From positions 85,829,539-85,893,538 of the forward strand of contig CM051519.1 in assembly GCA_028015205.1 (NCBI GenBank): DNA of 64,000 nucleotides, written 5' to 3'. Below, piece after piece: positions 22,321-32,699 of the stretch. Position 1 is the stretch's first letter. Every line of letters starts with the position of its first letter. The stretch comes from Mytilisepta virgata (taxonomy: Eukaryota; Mollusca; Bivalvia; Mytilida; Mytilidae). The notes under the pieces are model-generated. The model was not told the DNA's origin, searched no databases, and worked only from the letters and a program-made list of their open reading frames with translations. A program made the translations under genes and the position numbers.

Positions 22321-22910
22321 GGAAATGGTGGGCGGTCAAAAGGGGCATAAAACGACTTAAATGTATTAAATATACAAGTCGAACAAATCCAAATATAAAA
22401 TCGTAAAAAAAAACAATCAAACTAAAAAGTTAAAAATACTCAACGTTTCGACAAATATGGTCTTGATCACGAGCAGGTAAAAAATAAAAATAATAAGGTG
22501 TTGACTGTTTGAAACCCAGAGCAAGACTGAGTCCGTACATAAAATGTAAACAAAAAGAAACTTTATTTGACGTGGCGTCGATCAGTAAGCGTACTTTAAA
22601 TGGCAAGATAGATAGCATCCTCCCAAGTTAGGGTTTTGTATCCACGTTCTTTCCTACAAACCCTTGACATCACACATTCATATTTTGTGGGTCGATTGCC
22701 GCCAGGTGTGTGACCTAGAAAATTCTACGTACAACGCAAATTGATTCTCTTGTAACCTAGAGACCATATTGGTAGGTACGTTGAGTATTTTTAACTTTTT
22801 AGTTTGATTGTTGTTTTTTTTTACGATTTTATATTTGGTTTTGTTCGACTTGTGTATTTTATACATTTAAGTCGTTTTATACCCCTTTTGACAGCTCACC
22901 ATTTCCATAT
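22321..22910. repeat. Inverted repeat pair, ~145-bp arms
   Basis: 22321-22465 reappears as its complement at about 22765-22910 with ~90% identity, including CAATCAAACTAAAAAGTTAA and CTCAACG. The ~300-bp middle has no coding sequence. Probably a fold-back or MITE pair. Confidence 0.6.
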
Positions 22911-23324
22911 CAAAATTCTAAAAACTTTTTGCGCATCTAGATATGCTGTAGATAAATACTTTATAAAAATTAAATGCATAAACTATAAATGAAATAGAAG
23001 TTTACGCCACCAGAGTACCAACCAAAGGGTTAAACAAGCTTTAATTTTCAAAATTCGACCCCAATGGACCCCGATATTGGAAAATTAAAATTCTAAAACC
23101 TTATTGCTCATCTCTTTGCACAACAACTTGTTCAAACAAGTAAGGGTCATGATTTTCTGTTGAATATTCAGATCTATCGGTAATATATTGTTCTTTTACA
23201 CACTAACGCTTATTTTTAAATGAACTACCAATTTCCTTCTTTTGGGCCTAAATCGACTCGCAAGATAATTCCATTTAAAAACATTTTTAAATTATTTATT
23301 GAACAGCATTACTTTTCATTCATT
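22911..23324. other. 3' flank of the small secreted protein gene
   Basis: No coding sequence seen. For the minus-strand gene ending at 23325 this would hold the 3' UTR; ATTAAA/AATAAA-like signals on the minus strand are common in the AT-rich sequence, so none is assigned. Confidence 0.4.
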
Positions 23325-23612
23325 TCATACTTGACATACAATGTACATATGTTCGTGATCATAAAAATACGACCACATTCTTCTGAGACTATTTTTCCTG
23401 TATGGTACGGAACATCGTTTGGTCCAGAGATTAAATTTCCCATCAATGTCATTATATCCTGGCACGTACCAACCACTCCAATTGCCACTAAACCATCTAA
23501 TTTTGAAGGCAACAATTTTCCCGCCAGCTGCTAACTGATCAATTTGTCTGTTCAATCCAGCTGGCCATCTGCAGTCACGCGTGGGGCCCCTCCTTACTTC
23601 TTTACATTTCGC
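23325..23612 (-). CDS. Small secreted protein, exon 2 (last)
   Basis: 95 codons from a canonical acceptor (a run of T then CAG, complement of 23613-23630) to TGA. The encoded part contains four cysteines and Trp/Tyr-rich motifs WSGWYVPG and MWSYFYDHEH. I do not recognise a named family. The phase is 0 and matches exon 1 at 39208-39300, giving a 126-residue protein with a signal peptide, so it is probably secreted. The intervening intron of about 15.6 kb contains the whole 13.2 kb palindromic element. Without the element the intron would be about 2.4 kb. Confidence 0.7.
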   Translation of the reverse strand, partial: AKCKEVRRGPTRDCRWPAGLNRQIDQLAAGGKIVAFKIRWFSGNWSGWYVPGYNDIDGKFNLWTKRCSVPYRKNSLRRMWSYFYDHEHMYIVCQV

Positions 23613-24652
23613 CTGAAAAAAAAAAAATACGCCTTGTAGAACAATAATTGTAATGCAATACTGATTGTAACTTCGATTCTGATTGGACAACCACAATTGA
23701 CAATTGTTACTTCCGACGTTTTGAAAATTTCAGTTTTAAAGCGATATTTTGACATTATTATTTGACGGTATCAACTGATGATTTGATGGTCGGAAATATC
23801 CGTTTAATCAATCAATTGATGTCGTCAGATAATAAAATTTATCATCCTTCCCTGTGATTCTATCAGCTTGTTGAGCAGCTCCGAAAAATTCGTATCAAGA
23901 AGCGCGTGCGCTGAGCAGGAGTTATCAACAGTCAGGAGGACTTATCAACAAATTCTCCCAACGTTTGGCAGCTCAGAACTTAGTAAATAGCTTTCAAAAT
24001 TGCAAAATATTAATAAAAATATCAAGATTTGGTGTTCCTTTTTTATATTATGGCGTTTTATTTAAATGAATGATGAAGAAATTTCTAAAAGTGACATCAA
24101 CAAAATGTGTCTTTCCTCGATGCTGATAATGTCTGCTGGGACTTCTTTCTGCTCTTTCCATTGCACTTCATTATTTGCTATTAAATCAAATTTTTGAACG
24201 TACGCTTTGTTTTTATGTGTCTATATTTTCGCCTGAATTACAAAAACGACTAAATGTTGTTTAAATATGTCGTCTCCTTGGTTAAATTTGAGTGATTATT
24301 TTACGTTGCGCATATTTTAGTCAGAAGTTGTTTCGCGAATGGAGACGGACTATGACGTCAACGAGGTTGCAAGTTTGAAAGCGGGTGCTTTCGTTTCCCG
24401 GAAAATCATGAACAAAGATTTCCAGACTGATTTTGTTTTTTAAAACATGAAAATACACCTTAATGTTGGTTTTTATATCGTTTATAAGATTTTTTACATG
24501 AACATTCAGGAAATATATACTTATTGGTATGGTAAATAACGTAACGGAAAACTTGTTGCGATGAAGAATCCATACTTTTCCCGCGAAAATTTGGGAGAAT
24601 TCAGAACGTTTACAAATATTTACGTTTCAGATAAGTAATTAAGATGATAAAA
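23613..24652. other. Intron sequence, no feature
   Basis: AT-rich intron of the small secreted protein gene. No gene or clear repeat seen. Confidence 0.5.
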
Positions 24653-24814
24653 ATATTATCTGCATTTTGACAGCTAGATATCGTAAAATATCACCCCGCT
24701 CGACAGAATATGAAGATTTGGGACTCGTTCGCTACGCTCACTCGTCCCAAGCTTCATATTCTGGCTCACGGGATGATATTTTACGATATCTAGCTGTCAA
24801 AATGCAGATAATAT
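24653..24814. mobile_element. Fold-back MITE with long inverted repeats
   Basis: About 46 bp at each end (ATATTATCTGCATTTTGACA at the left) are near-perfect inverted copies, and the complementarity continues towards the centre, so the 162-bp element would form a hairpin. Non-coding. Confidence 0.75.
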
Positions 24815-24925
24815 GTAAACATTACAGTTATCGCCTAACTCTAATCATGCCCATTAACACAAATGCGGAATTTTAATCGATACATTTTACTACTAATAAT
24901 AAGATATATGATTTGTGTGCATTAA

Positions 24926-25192
24926 GGTATCCGGACCATAATAGATCATGATCGAAAATTGTATCTCTTTTTTATCGTGAATGGCTCAAACAATTTAAAG
25001 CTGGAATTTTGCATATATATTTTTCTCAAGTTGAATCACAGTTTATTGCTTATATGCAGAGTCTGTAAAAATAAGTTAGTTATATTGGCATTTCCGAAGT
25101 TTGCCGATAATTACCGAGGTCATTTCAATTGCGTTGTATGGAACTTCCGGGAACTTTTGAATAATCACGTGGTCATTTATGGTCCGGATACC
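24926..25192. mobile_element. piggyBac-type MITE with perfect ends
   Basis: GGTATCCGGACCATAA and its exact complement form the ends, flanked by TTAA at 24922-24925 and 25193-25196. About 267 bp, non-coding. Confidence 0.75.
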
Positions 25193-25203
25193 TTAATATA
25201 GCC

Positions 25204-25600
25204 TTCCTACTTAAAAAAATGAAACTTTATTAATAAGTACATGAACACATTTTTCTTATTGTTTCCAGGGTAAATATTCATAATTATTCTAAAAAAAACT
25301 TAAATCATCCTTACTAAAATGGTGAAAAATGGTTACAAAATATTGCCAAGTTCTTTGTATCTGTGATCAAAGTTTGAAGTTGCTAAAAAGATTCACTAGA
25401 CTGAAATTTCCTTAGGCTCCTCTATCATGTCTATACTGTTACCGTATTAAAGTCAGATGTTGTTCTGGAGTTATGTCGCCTTGTCCGTAAAAAAATCACA
25501 AAATTAACAATTTTTGGCTAAATTAAAAATCGTGTAGACTTCGATGTGCTCAATATACCTTGTTAAAATTTGAAACATATTTTGTTAAGATAAGTATCTT
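25204..25600. repeat. Left flank of the palindromic element, with target duplication
   Basis: Matches 20870-21288. It ends with TATCTT at 25595-25600, which is repeated at 38826-38831 on the other side. Confidence 0.85.
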
Positions 25601-25624
25601 AGTAGTATATATGCGGTTCTAAAT

Positions 25625-26250
25625 TATCATTTGAGGTGGTTGTGGTGGTGGTGGTGGAGCCGGAAGTGAGGTCACCGGAACCGGAAATGACGTCACCGGA
25701 AGTGACGTAACCGGAACCGGAAGTCACGTGACCGGAACCGGAAGTACCCGGAAGTGGTTTGCGCGCATGCGCAACCGGAAGTGACGTGTTTTCCCGCCAT
25801 TTGTTTACGGAAGTGACGCAAGTCACGTGCCAGGACCCGGATGTGCCGTCTGCGCATGTGTAGGCAGAACCGGAAGTACCCGGAAGTTGTTTGCGCGCAT
25901 GCGCAACCAGAAGTGATGGTTTTTCCCCATGCTTTCTTTACGGAAGTGACGCAAGTCACGTGCTAGGACCCGGATGTGTGGTCTGCGCATGTTCAGGCGG
26001 AATCGGAAGTACCCGGAAGTTGTTTGCGCGCATGCGCAACCGGAAGTGATGGGTTTTCCCCATGCTTTGTTTATGGAAGTGACGCAAGTCACGTGCCAGG
26101 ACCCGGATGTGTCGTCTGCCCATGGGTAGGAGGAACCGGAAGTACCCGGAAGCAGGCGCATACGCAACCGGAAGTAATGGATTTTGGCGCCATTTTCTCA
26201 TATTTTGTTTACGGAAGTGACGCCAATCACGGACCCGGAAGTGCCATGCT
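25625..26250. promoter_or_regulatory. Subterminal ETS/NRF1-like/E-box-like array, left arm
   Basis: About four tandem units near 130 bp with CCGGAAGT, GCGCATGCGC, GTCACGTG and TGACG motifs. It includes TGACGTCA (CRE-type) near 25688, not seen in the right arm. The GC content is far above the rest of the window. Confidence 0.7.
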
Positions 26251-27059
26251 TGACCAGATTGAATTATCTCCCTTTTCCCGCACTTCTCGGTCGTCTCTGG
26301 ATCTTTCATCGGTCTGATACCCTCACTGATACGTCGAAGTCCGAGAGTATACGTTTGGATTATCTCCCCTTATCCCGCTCTTTTCAGTATTTTCTGTGAG
26401 GACCAACGGTAGGATTGGATTATGTCCCCTTACCTCCAAGTAATGCTGTCACCAATGGATGGGTGTCCTTAGCAACGGCGGTCCATTTCATTGCATTCAC
26501 TTCTCTTCTCTTGCTCCATCCCGCTCTTTGCTACTCCTTGCTGCTCATCGCTACTCAGGCTTGTTGCTGTTCGTCATCGCTGCTCTTCTCTTGCTCTTTG
26601 CTGCTCAACGCTGCTCTGCACTGTACTCAGACCTGAAAGTACCCTAAAGACAATCGTTTACCCTAACACTAGTACCACTTCAAATTCATAAGGGATTGAG
26701 CCAGATTGAATTATCTCCCTTTTCCCGCTCTTCTCGGTCGTCTCTGGATCTTTGATTGAATTATCTCATCTTATCCCGCTCTTTTCATCTGTGAGTGATG
26801 TTTTCTGTGAGGACTAGGATTGGATTATGTCCCCTTACCTCAAGCTGATGCTTGTCACCGCTCAATGGAGGGGTGTCCTTAGCAACGGCGGTATATTTCA
26901 TTGCTCTATGCTTCGCTTCTCTTCGCTTGCTCTTCGCTGCTCCATGCTGCTCATCGCTAATAATGACTATATTCACCTGCTGATTTAAGATTCTTGGGGT
27001 TACTTGTCGGTGTTTTCGCTGCTGCTTCCGCTCCTGCTGCTTGTTGGTGTTCGTCATTG
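26251..27059. other. Conserved spacer, left arm
   Basis: Mirror of 37400-38210. Repeated GGATTATCTCCCCTTATCCC-type blocks, GTTGCTAAGG complements near 26880, and short CTTGCTC-rich remnants of the 31-bp array. No gene seen. Confidence 0.6.
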
Positions 27060-28270
27060 CTGCTCTTATCTTGTTCATCGCTGTTTTTCTCGTGCTCTTT
27101 GCTGCTCATCGCTGTTTTTCTCTTGTTCTTTGTTGCTCATCACTGTTTTTCTCTTGCTCTTTACTGCTCATCACTGTTTTTCTCTTGTTCTTTACGGCTC
27201 ATCACTGTTTTTCTCTTGCTCGTTACTACTTATCGCTGTTTTTCCTCTTGGTTTTTGTAGCTCGTCGCTGTTTTTCTCTTGGTTTTTGTAGCTCGTCGCT
27301 GTTTTTCTCGTGCTCTTTGCTGCTCGTCGCTGTTTTTCTCTTGTTCTTTGTTGCTCATCACTGTTTTTCTCTTGCTCTTTACTGCTCATCACTGTTTTTC
27401 TCTTGTTCTTTAATAGTCGTCACTGTTTTTCTCGTGCTGTTTACTGCTCATCGCTGTTTTTCTCTTGTTCTTTGTTGCTCATCACCGTTTTTCTCTTGCT
27501 CTTTACTGCTCATCACTGTTTTTCTCTTGTTCTTTACTGCTCGTCGCTCTTTTTCTCTCGTTCTTTACTGCTAATCACTGTTTTCTCTTGATCTTTACTG
27601 CTCATCGCTGTTTTTCTCTTGGTTTTTGTAGCTCATCGCTGTTTTCCACGTGCTCTTTGCTGCTCATCGCTGTTTTTCTCTTGTTCTTTGTTGCTCATCA
27701 CTGTTTTTCTCTTGCTCTTTACTGCTCATCACTGTTTTTCTCTTGTTCTTTACTGCTTATCGCTGTTTTTCTCTTGGTTTTTGTAGCTCATCGCTGTTTG
27801 TCCCTTGCTCTTTACTGCTTATCGCTGTTTTTCTCTCGCTCTTTGTTGCTCATCGCTGTTTTTCTCTTGGTTTTTGTTGCTCGTCAATGTTTTTCTCGTG
27901 CTGTTTACTGCTCGTCGCTGTTTTTTCTCTTGTTCTTTGTTGCTCATCACTGTTTTTCTCTTGCTCTTTACTGCTCGTCACTGTTTTTCTCTTGTTCTTT
28001 ACTGCTTATCGCAGTTTTTCTCTTGATTTTTGTAGCTCATCGCTGTTTGTCTCTTGCTCTTTACTGCTCATCGCTGTTTTTCTCTTGCTCTATGCTTCTC
28101 ATCGCTGTTTTTCTCTTGTTCTTTGTTGCTCATCACTGTTTATCTCTCGTTCTTTACTGCTCATCGCTGTTTTTCTCTTGCTCTTTACTGCTTATGGCTG
28201 TTTTTCTCTCGCTCTTTGTTGCTCATCACTGTTTTTCTCTTGTCCTTTGTTGTTCATCGCTACTCCTTAC
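27060..28270. repeat. 31-bp minisatellite array, left arm
   Basis: About 39 units of the same repeat as 3085-7005, in complement orientation. Long open frames on the plus strand are a by-product of the stop-free unit. The array is shorter than in the right arm, showing the two arms have diverged. Confidence 0.9.
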
Positions 28271-28757
28271 CTTACTCGCGTGCTTATTTCGTTTTTTGGG
28301 GCTACTTGTCTCTGTTTTCGCTGCCACTACTGCTCCTGCTGCTTTTTGCTGTTCGTTATCGCTGCTCTTCTCTTGCTCATCGCTGTTTTTTCTCTTGCTC
28401 ATCGCTGATCCTTTCTTGTTCTTTGCTGCTCATCCCTACTTAGTGCCTTACTCGCGTGCTCATTTCACTCCTGCTGCTTGTTGCTGTTCGTCATCGCTGT
28501 TCGTCATCGCTGCTCGTCTCTTGCTCTTTGCTGTTCATCGCTACTCATGATCTTACTCGCGTGCTCATTTCAGTTTTTGGTGCTATTTGTCACTATTAAT
28601 CGCTGCTGCTGCTACTGCTGAAGGAATGTAGTTTACTGCTGATGATCGGAAGGCCACTCGGTACTCATGTTGTCGGTTTGATTGGTAGATCAAGACTGAT
28701 CGTTATGAATGTATACTGGGATATTTAACACAAACACAAATGAAACAGTTTCATATT

Positions 28758-29273
28758 TTATTTGACAAAATCTACATCAGTCAATGTTTTAAGTTCTGGT
28801 TCTTTCTCTTCAAACAAAGGTATGATCTTCTTCAGTTCTTGCCATTCGTAAGGACTCAGCGTTATACCTCTCTTGGTTGGCTGTAAAGTCAGTTCTCCGT
28901 TAGGCACGAAATATTTTCTGACGTGAATAATAGGATAGGGTGCTTTAATGATGACATAAATATCTTCTCCCAGATGATATCTCCAGTCCACCGGTTCTTT
29001 GTCCTTGATTCTGGTGATCAGGTCGTCCACCACTTCTGTAGTACTGCACAACATTTTCCACTGCATTAACGACAGGCTGACTCCGGTCTTTGTGGGCACC
29101 GTTTCACTTTCCCAAAATCTCAAATCTACTCTTTTACTGCCATTCCATTCTGTGAGTTCAGCATAACGTCCTCCACCCAGTAGTACTTTCAAAGGAATAT
29201 TGGAATCTGTCATGGCGTCTTGGACGATATCGCGCTTGGTCTGGTCTTTGGTTTTCTTTTCTTTACGAGACAT
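28758..29273 (-). CDS. Gene 5, left arm: tandem PC4/Sub1-like protein
   Basis: The 171-residue protein is identical to the right-arm gene (34876-35391), where the domain evidence is given. The TATA box and five CCAAT boxes lie upstream at about 29300-29445, on the minus strand. The stop codon overlaps a polyadenylation signal. Confidence 0.8.
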   Translation of the reverse strand: MSRKEKKTKDQTKRDIVQDAMTDSNIPLKVLLGGGRYAELTEWNGSKRVDLRFWESETVPTKTGVSLSLMQWKMLCSTTEVVDDLITRIKDKEPVDWRYHLGEDIYVIIKAPYPIIHVRKYFVPNGELTLQPTKRGITLSPYEWQELKKIIPLFEEKEPELKTLTDVDFVK

Positions 29274-29299
29274 ATCGGCTGACTGATTCCTCTTCTAGC

Positions 29300-29445
29300 T
29301 GGTCTATTTATATACATATCGAAGATGAACTGGATTGGTTCTTATATTATGAAACGTGAAACATGATTGGCTATCTTTCCGACATCGTGATTGGTTAACT
29401 TCTCCCGTTCCGATTGGTCGAAAATCTGGCATTTTCATTGGTCAA
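29300..29445 (-). promoter_or_regulatory. CCAAT/TATA promoter of gene 5, left arm
   Basis: Five ATTGG pentamers (complement of CCAAT) with the same spacing as in the other arms, and a TATATAAATAG complement next to the gene. Confidence 0.7.
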
Positions 29446-29484
29446 TTCCAACCGTTTCGATAGATCAACACGATGGTACGCTGT

Positions 29485-29625
29485 TCAAATATGTGGCGCC
29501 CAATCCGGAAACTGATCACAATAGGTACGAGTAAACGCCGACAATACGACCAGTCTTCCTTGGTTCACCACACTGTCTTCGAACATGGCTGTGACGATTC
29601 TCTCGTATACTTGGAAGGGGTCCAT
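29485..29625 (-). CDS. Gene 4, left arm: BH1-like small protein
   Basis: 46 codons, reading as identical to the right-arm copy (34524-34664). The TATAAAAG box is 41 bp upstream on the minus strand. See the right-arm and copy A entries for the motif and the doubts. Confidence 0.45.
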   Translation of the reverse strand: MDPFQVYERIVTAMFEDSVVNQGRLVVLSAFTRTYCDQFPDWAPHI

Positions 29626-29825
29626 CGTACGAATGACTTCTCTGACTATCTTCACTTCCTTTTATACATTTATGACATGAGACTACTCTGCATTGACAAA
29701 CTTGTAACTGTCTACATATATACATGTATATATAGTGTTGCCAGAAGATCCCGATACCGGGGTTTTGTATCTGAGGCACTGGCAGTCCACCCGGACAGAG
29801 GAAAATACCGACAATCGTGTTCAGG

Positions 29826-30140
29826 ATGAACGAGATTACATCCGCCACCTTTCCTGATATGGTTCGCCACACATTCAACCTACAAAATACGACCTTCAAG
29901 ATCAACGTGTCGTTTGGATTTATACTGAGAAACGCAGAGACCGGAGAACTAAGATACTTCCATTCCAGGATGGGGACGAATGTTCTCTGTCTCGATGATG
30001 TTAGATGGACATCAAAGATGGCTGCACCCATTCTCTTGCTTTTTGCTGCTCATCGCTGTTTTTCTCTTGCTCTGCTAATGATGACCTTACCTCATTTCAG
30101 TTTTGGGGCAACTTGTCGCTGTTTTCGCCGCTGTTGCTAG
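29826..30140 (+). CDS. Gene 3, left arm: unknown protein, C-terminus replaced by repeat
   Basis: 104 codons, identical in the readable part to the right-arm gene. The first ~70 residues look like a real protein with the FGFILRNAETGELRYFHS segment. The last ~35 come from array-related sequence (AAHRCFSLAL). Convergent to the other genes of the arm. Confidence 0.5.
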   Translation: MNEITSATFPDMVRHTFNLQNTTFKINVSFGFILRNAETGELRYFHSRMGTNVLCLDDVRWTSKMAAPILLLFAAHRCFSLALLMMTLPHFSFGATCRCFRRCC

Positions 30141-30185
30141 TGGTGGTCGATTGTCGTTAGTCAAAGATTGGATCTGTGCGAGAGC

Positions 30186-30340
30186 ACCCTTAGATCCGGG
30201 TTATTTAAAAGTCCACTCTGCATTTATCCAGGCTTGTGACTGGCTATCATAAGATAGGCTGCATTAATCCTGCTCAATTTTTTAAGGGCACTCTGCATTT
30301 GTCCAGGCTTGTGACTGGCTATATATATGTATAAACATAT
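30186..30340 (-). repeat. Promoter-like cassettes 1 and 2, left arm
   Basis: Mirror of 33795-33950, with the same palindrome plus CTCTGCATTTGTCCAGGCTT arrangement read on the minus strand. Confidence 0.6.
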
Positions 30341-30555
30341 ATAGGCTGCATTACCCTCCTTCCCTTTTTTTTGTTATATTTTTTTCTGTTTTTCTTTGTA
30401 ATATGTTCCAATTCCTCCGTCACATAGAGTCATTGCTGTCTTCAGCTGGAGGTGGGTCGTAGTCGTTCAATACACGGTTAAGCAGATATTTTCGTTTTTC
30501 TACGGCCTAATCCCATGATTCTTTTGATTCGTAGTCTTCCTATTCTCTCCAGCGT

Positions 30556-30990
30556 TTAGCCGTTTTTCTTGATCTCTCTATGTACGGGGTCTTTATTTAT
30601 GTCTTGATGCCAGGACACCAGTCCGAGGTAATGCTTTCGTATTTCGTCTCTGTATGAGTCAAACATGTCTCTATATGCTGCCAAGCGTTCCTTGTCTTCT
30701 TCCATTCCGGCTTCCACTACTTCGTTTACTGTCTGTGAGTATTCCGATTGATGTACTTGAAATGTTATGTTCAAAACGACTTCCCATAGGGACTGTTCGC
30801 AAAGCTCTTCGGAGTCTTCGTTGGATCCATGGTCACTACTTTGTTCCGATTCATCGTTATCGGCTTCTGTGGTGGTGTCTGAAGCTGAATCACTACTATA
30901 GTCTGTTGAATCCTCTTCAATACCATGTGCATTCTTTTTGTGTCGCACTAGGTTAAAGTTTTGCTTGGATTGGTATCCACAGGTATACAT
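30556..30990 (-). CDS. Gene 2, left arm: C2H2-like acidic protein
   Basis: 144 codons. It has the same start, incomplete C2H2 finger and acidic tract as the right arm. The A-run has five A, so the frame stops earlier than in the right arm (six A). The ATG directly follows the TAA of gene 1 in the same frame. The TAG-interrupted continuation is present downstream (about 30420-30560). Confidence 0.6.
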   Translation of the reverse strand: MYTCGYQSKQNFNLVRHKKNAHGIEEDSTDYSSDSASDTTTEADNDESEQSSDHGSNEDSEELCEQSLWEVVLNITFQVHQSEYSQTVNEVVEAGMEEDKERLAAYRDMFDSYRDEIRKHYLGLVSWHQDINKDPVHREIKKNG

Positions 30991-31449
30991 TTAAGACGTC
31001 TTTATTTCCTGGTAGTCGATAGCAGAATGAGTTCCGGTCGTCCTGCAAGTGCTTATACTAGATACAGGTTCCTCAGCGGCTTGTTGATTTATACACAAGC
31101 GTTTGGCAAAGTATTCGTTTCGACATTGTTGCAGTTCAGATTTCGCTTTTCTGATGAGGTCTCTTTTAAGTCTTTTCCACTCGTTGTCAATCCTTCTACA
31201 TCCCTTGCAGATATTCATGTTTTTGTAGAAGTCCGCAAAGCTCTTGTTCGTTTGACACTTTTTACATTTCTTGTTTGGATCCACTTTGTTGGGTCCTCCA
31301 CTTGTGTTATCCAGCCGTTTGGTTCTCTTCACTTTGGTTAGAAGTAATTTCCTTTTCCTTTGTGGTTTTGCTTTGGTGTTAGATAGATCCACAGGTATTA
31401 AATATCTAGCAGGAACCACTAACTCAACGAGAGGCGTTTTCGATGCCAT
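30991..31449 (-). CDS. Gene 1, left arm: basic CxxC zinc-binding protein
   Basis: 152 codons. The C-x2-C-x15-C-x2-C motif is at residues 62-84, with a basic region before it. It differs from the right arm by a few residues (for example Ile for Met near 110, Ser for Asn near 131). Full length, with TAA immediately before the gene 2 ATG. Confidence 0.65.
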   Translation of the reverse strand: MASKTPLVELVVPARYLIPVDLSNTKAKPQRKRKLLLTKVKRTKRLDNTSGGPNKVDPNKKCKKCQTNKSFADFYKNMNICKGCRRIDNEWKRLKRDLIRKAKSELQQCRNEYFAKRLCINQQAAEEPVSSISTCRTTGTHSAIDYQEIKTS

Positions 31450-31649
31450 TGATACGTGTGTGTTGTTTGACGGTCTTCAAACAACTGACGAAATTAAACA
31501 AAACCTCTGATTATATTTTCGTTAAAAGCTTTTCATTGGTGTCATAGAGACGAAGATTACCCCACACAGTTCGCTGTTCGTTGTTGCTATTGCTGCTGAG
31601 GAGGTGAAGGTGGGATTCTCACTGTTTCGTTATAAGTCACCTCTTAGTC

Positions 31650-31898
31650 TCGTTGATGTTACGATGGATACAAAAGATGGCTGCGTTCATTTAACGCGGA
31701 CCTGAAAGAGAACACCCTTATGAAACAGAAATTTTAGAGTCTTTCCGGACGGGAACGAATGTTCTCGGTCTCGTTGATGCTACGACGGACATCAAAGATG
31801 GCTGCCCCCAAGTAACGCGGACCTGAAAGGGAACACCCTAATGAAACGAAAATTTCAGAGTCTTTCCGGACGGGAACGAACGTTTACGGATTTCAGTC
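31650..31898. repeat. ~120-bp tandem repeats near the centre, left arm
   Basis: Mirror of 32245-32500: units with GATGGCTGC (YY1-like), GGACGGGAACGAATGTTCTC and the AGGGTGTTCCCTTTCAGGTC-type complement. The unit core resembles the 3' part of gene 3. Confidence 0.65.
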
Positions 31899-31974
31899 CT
31901 AACCATAACCCTAACTCCAGACCTAACCCTAACCCTAACTCTAACCCTAACCTTAGTCCTGCTTCTAACCCTTA
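31899..31974. repeat. Degenerate telomere-like repeat, left arm (CCCTAA strand)
   Basis: About 12 CCTAAC-type hexamers with variants. TTAGGG is the usual animal telomere repeat. Here the C-rich strand runs 5'-3' toward the centre, so the G-rich strand points outward. It also encodes an Asn-Pro-rich open frame because the period is 6. Confidence 0.8.
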
Positions 31975-32037
31975 TGGTAGGTCTGTCTCGTACTCCTACT
32001 CTAACCGGTCAATACCCCACGCCGGTGGTTCACTGGT

Positions 32038-32075
32038 GCAAGCGTGACAAACACGAGGCAAACAGTCACGCTTGC
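32038..32075. repeat. Centre of the palindrome: stem-loop
   Basis: GCAAGCGTGAC (32038-32048), a 16-nt unpaired spacer, then GTCACGCTTGC (32065-32075). Just outside it the arms are imperfectly paired for ~30 bp, then nearly perfectly. Confidence 0.85.
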
Positions 32076-32138
32076 TTAGGTGATCCAACGACGTGAGGTA
32101 TGGTCCGGTTAGAGTAGGAGTACGAGACAGACCTACCA

Positions 32139-32251
32139 TAAGGGTTAGAAGCAGGACTAAGGTTAGGGTTAGAGTTAGGATTAGGGTTAGAACTAGGGTT
32201 AGGATTAGAGTTAGGGTTAGGGTTAGGTCTGGAGTTAGGGTTATGGTTAGG
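32139..32251. repeat. Degenerate telomere-like repeat, right arm (TTAGGG strand)
   Basis: About 18 GGTTAG-type hexamers with variants (GAGTTA, GATTAG, ACTAGG). It is about six hexamers longer than the left arm. The G-rich strand runs 5'-3' away from the centre. Confidence 0.8.
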
Positions 32252-32500
32252 ACTGAAATCCGTAAACGTTCGTTCCCGTCCGGAAAGACTCTGAAATTTT
32301 CGTTTCATTAGGGTGTTCCCTTTCAGGTCCGCGTTACTTGGGGGCAGCCATCTTTGATGTCCGTCGTAGCATCAACGAGACCGAGAACATTCGTTCCCGT
32401 CCGGAAAGACTCTAAAATTTCTGTTTCATAAGGGTGTTCTCTTTCAGGTCCGCGTTACATGAACGCAGCCATCTTTTGTATCCATCGTAACATCAACGAG
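32252..32500. repeat. ~120-bp tandem repeats near the centre, right arm
   Basis: Two units and a partial third, each containing GCAGCCATCTTT (YY1-like complement), a C/AGCATCAACGAGAC block, GGAAAGACTCT and AGGGTGTTC. The core corresponds to the 3' end of gene 3 (34118-34180), so gene and repeat share origin. Confidence 0.65.
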
Positions 32501-32699
32501 ACTAAGAGGTGACTTATAACGAAACAGTGAGAATCCCACCTTCACCTCCTCAGCAGCAATAGCAACAACGAACAGCGAACTGTGTGGGGTAATCTTCGTC
32601 TCTATGACACCAATGAAAAGCTTTTAACGAAAATATAATCAGAGGTTTTGTGTAATTTCGTCAGTTGTTTGAAGACCGTCAAACAACACACACGTATCA

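Noticed and set aside
31899..32251. Chromosome end-to-end (telomere) fusion at the palindrome centre
   Set aside because: A fusion gives TTAGGG running into CCCTAA. Here CCCTAA precedes TTAGGG, so G-strands point outward, and both outer ends have a target duplication.
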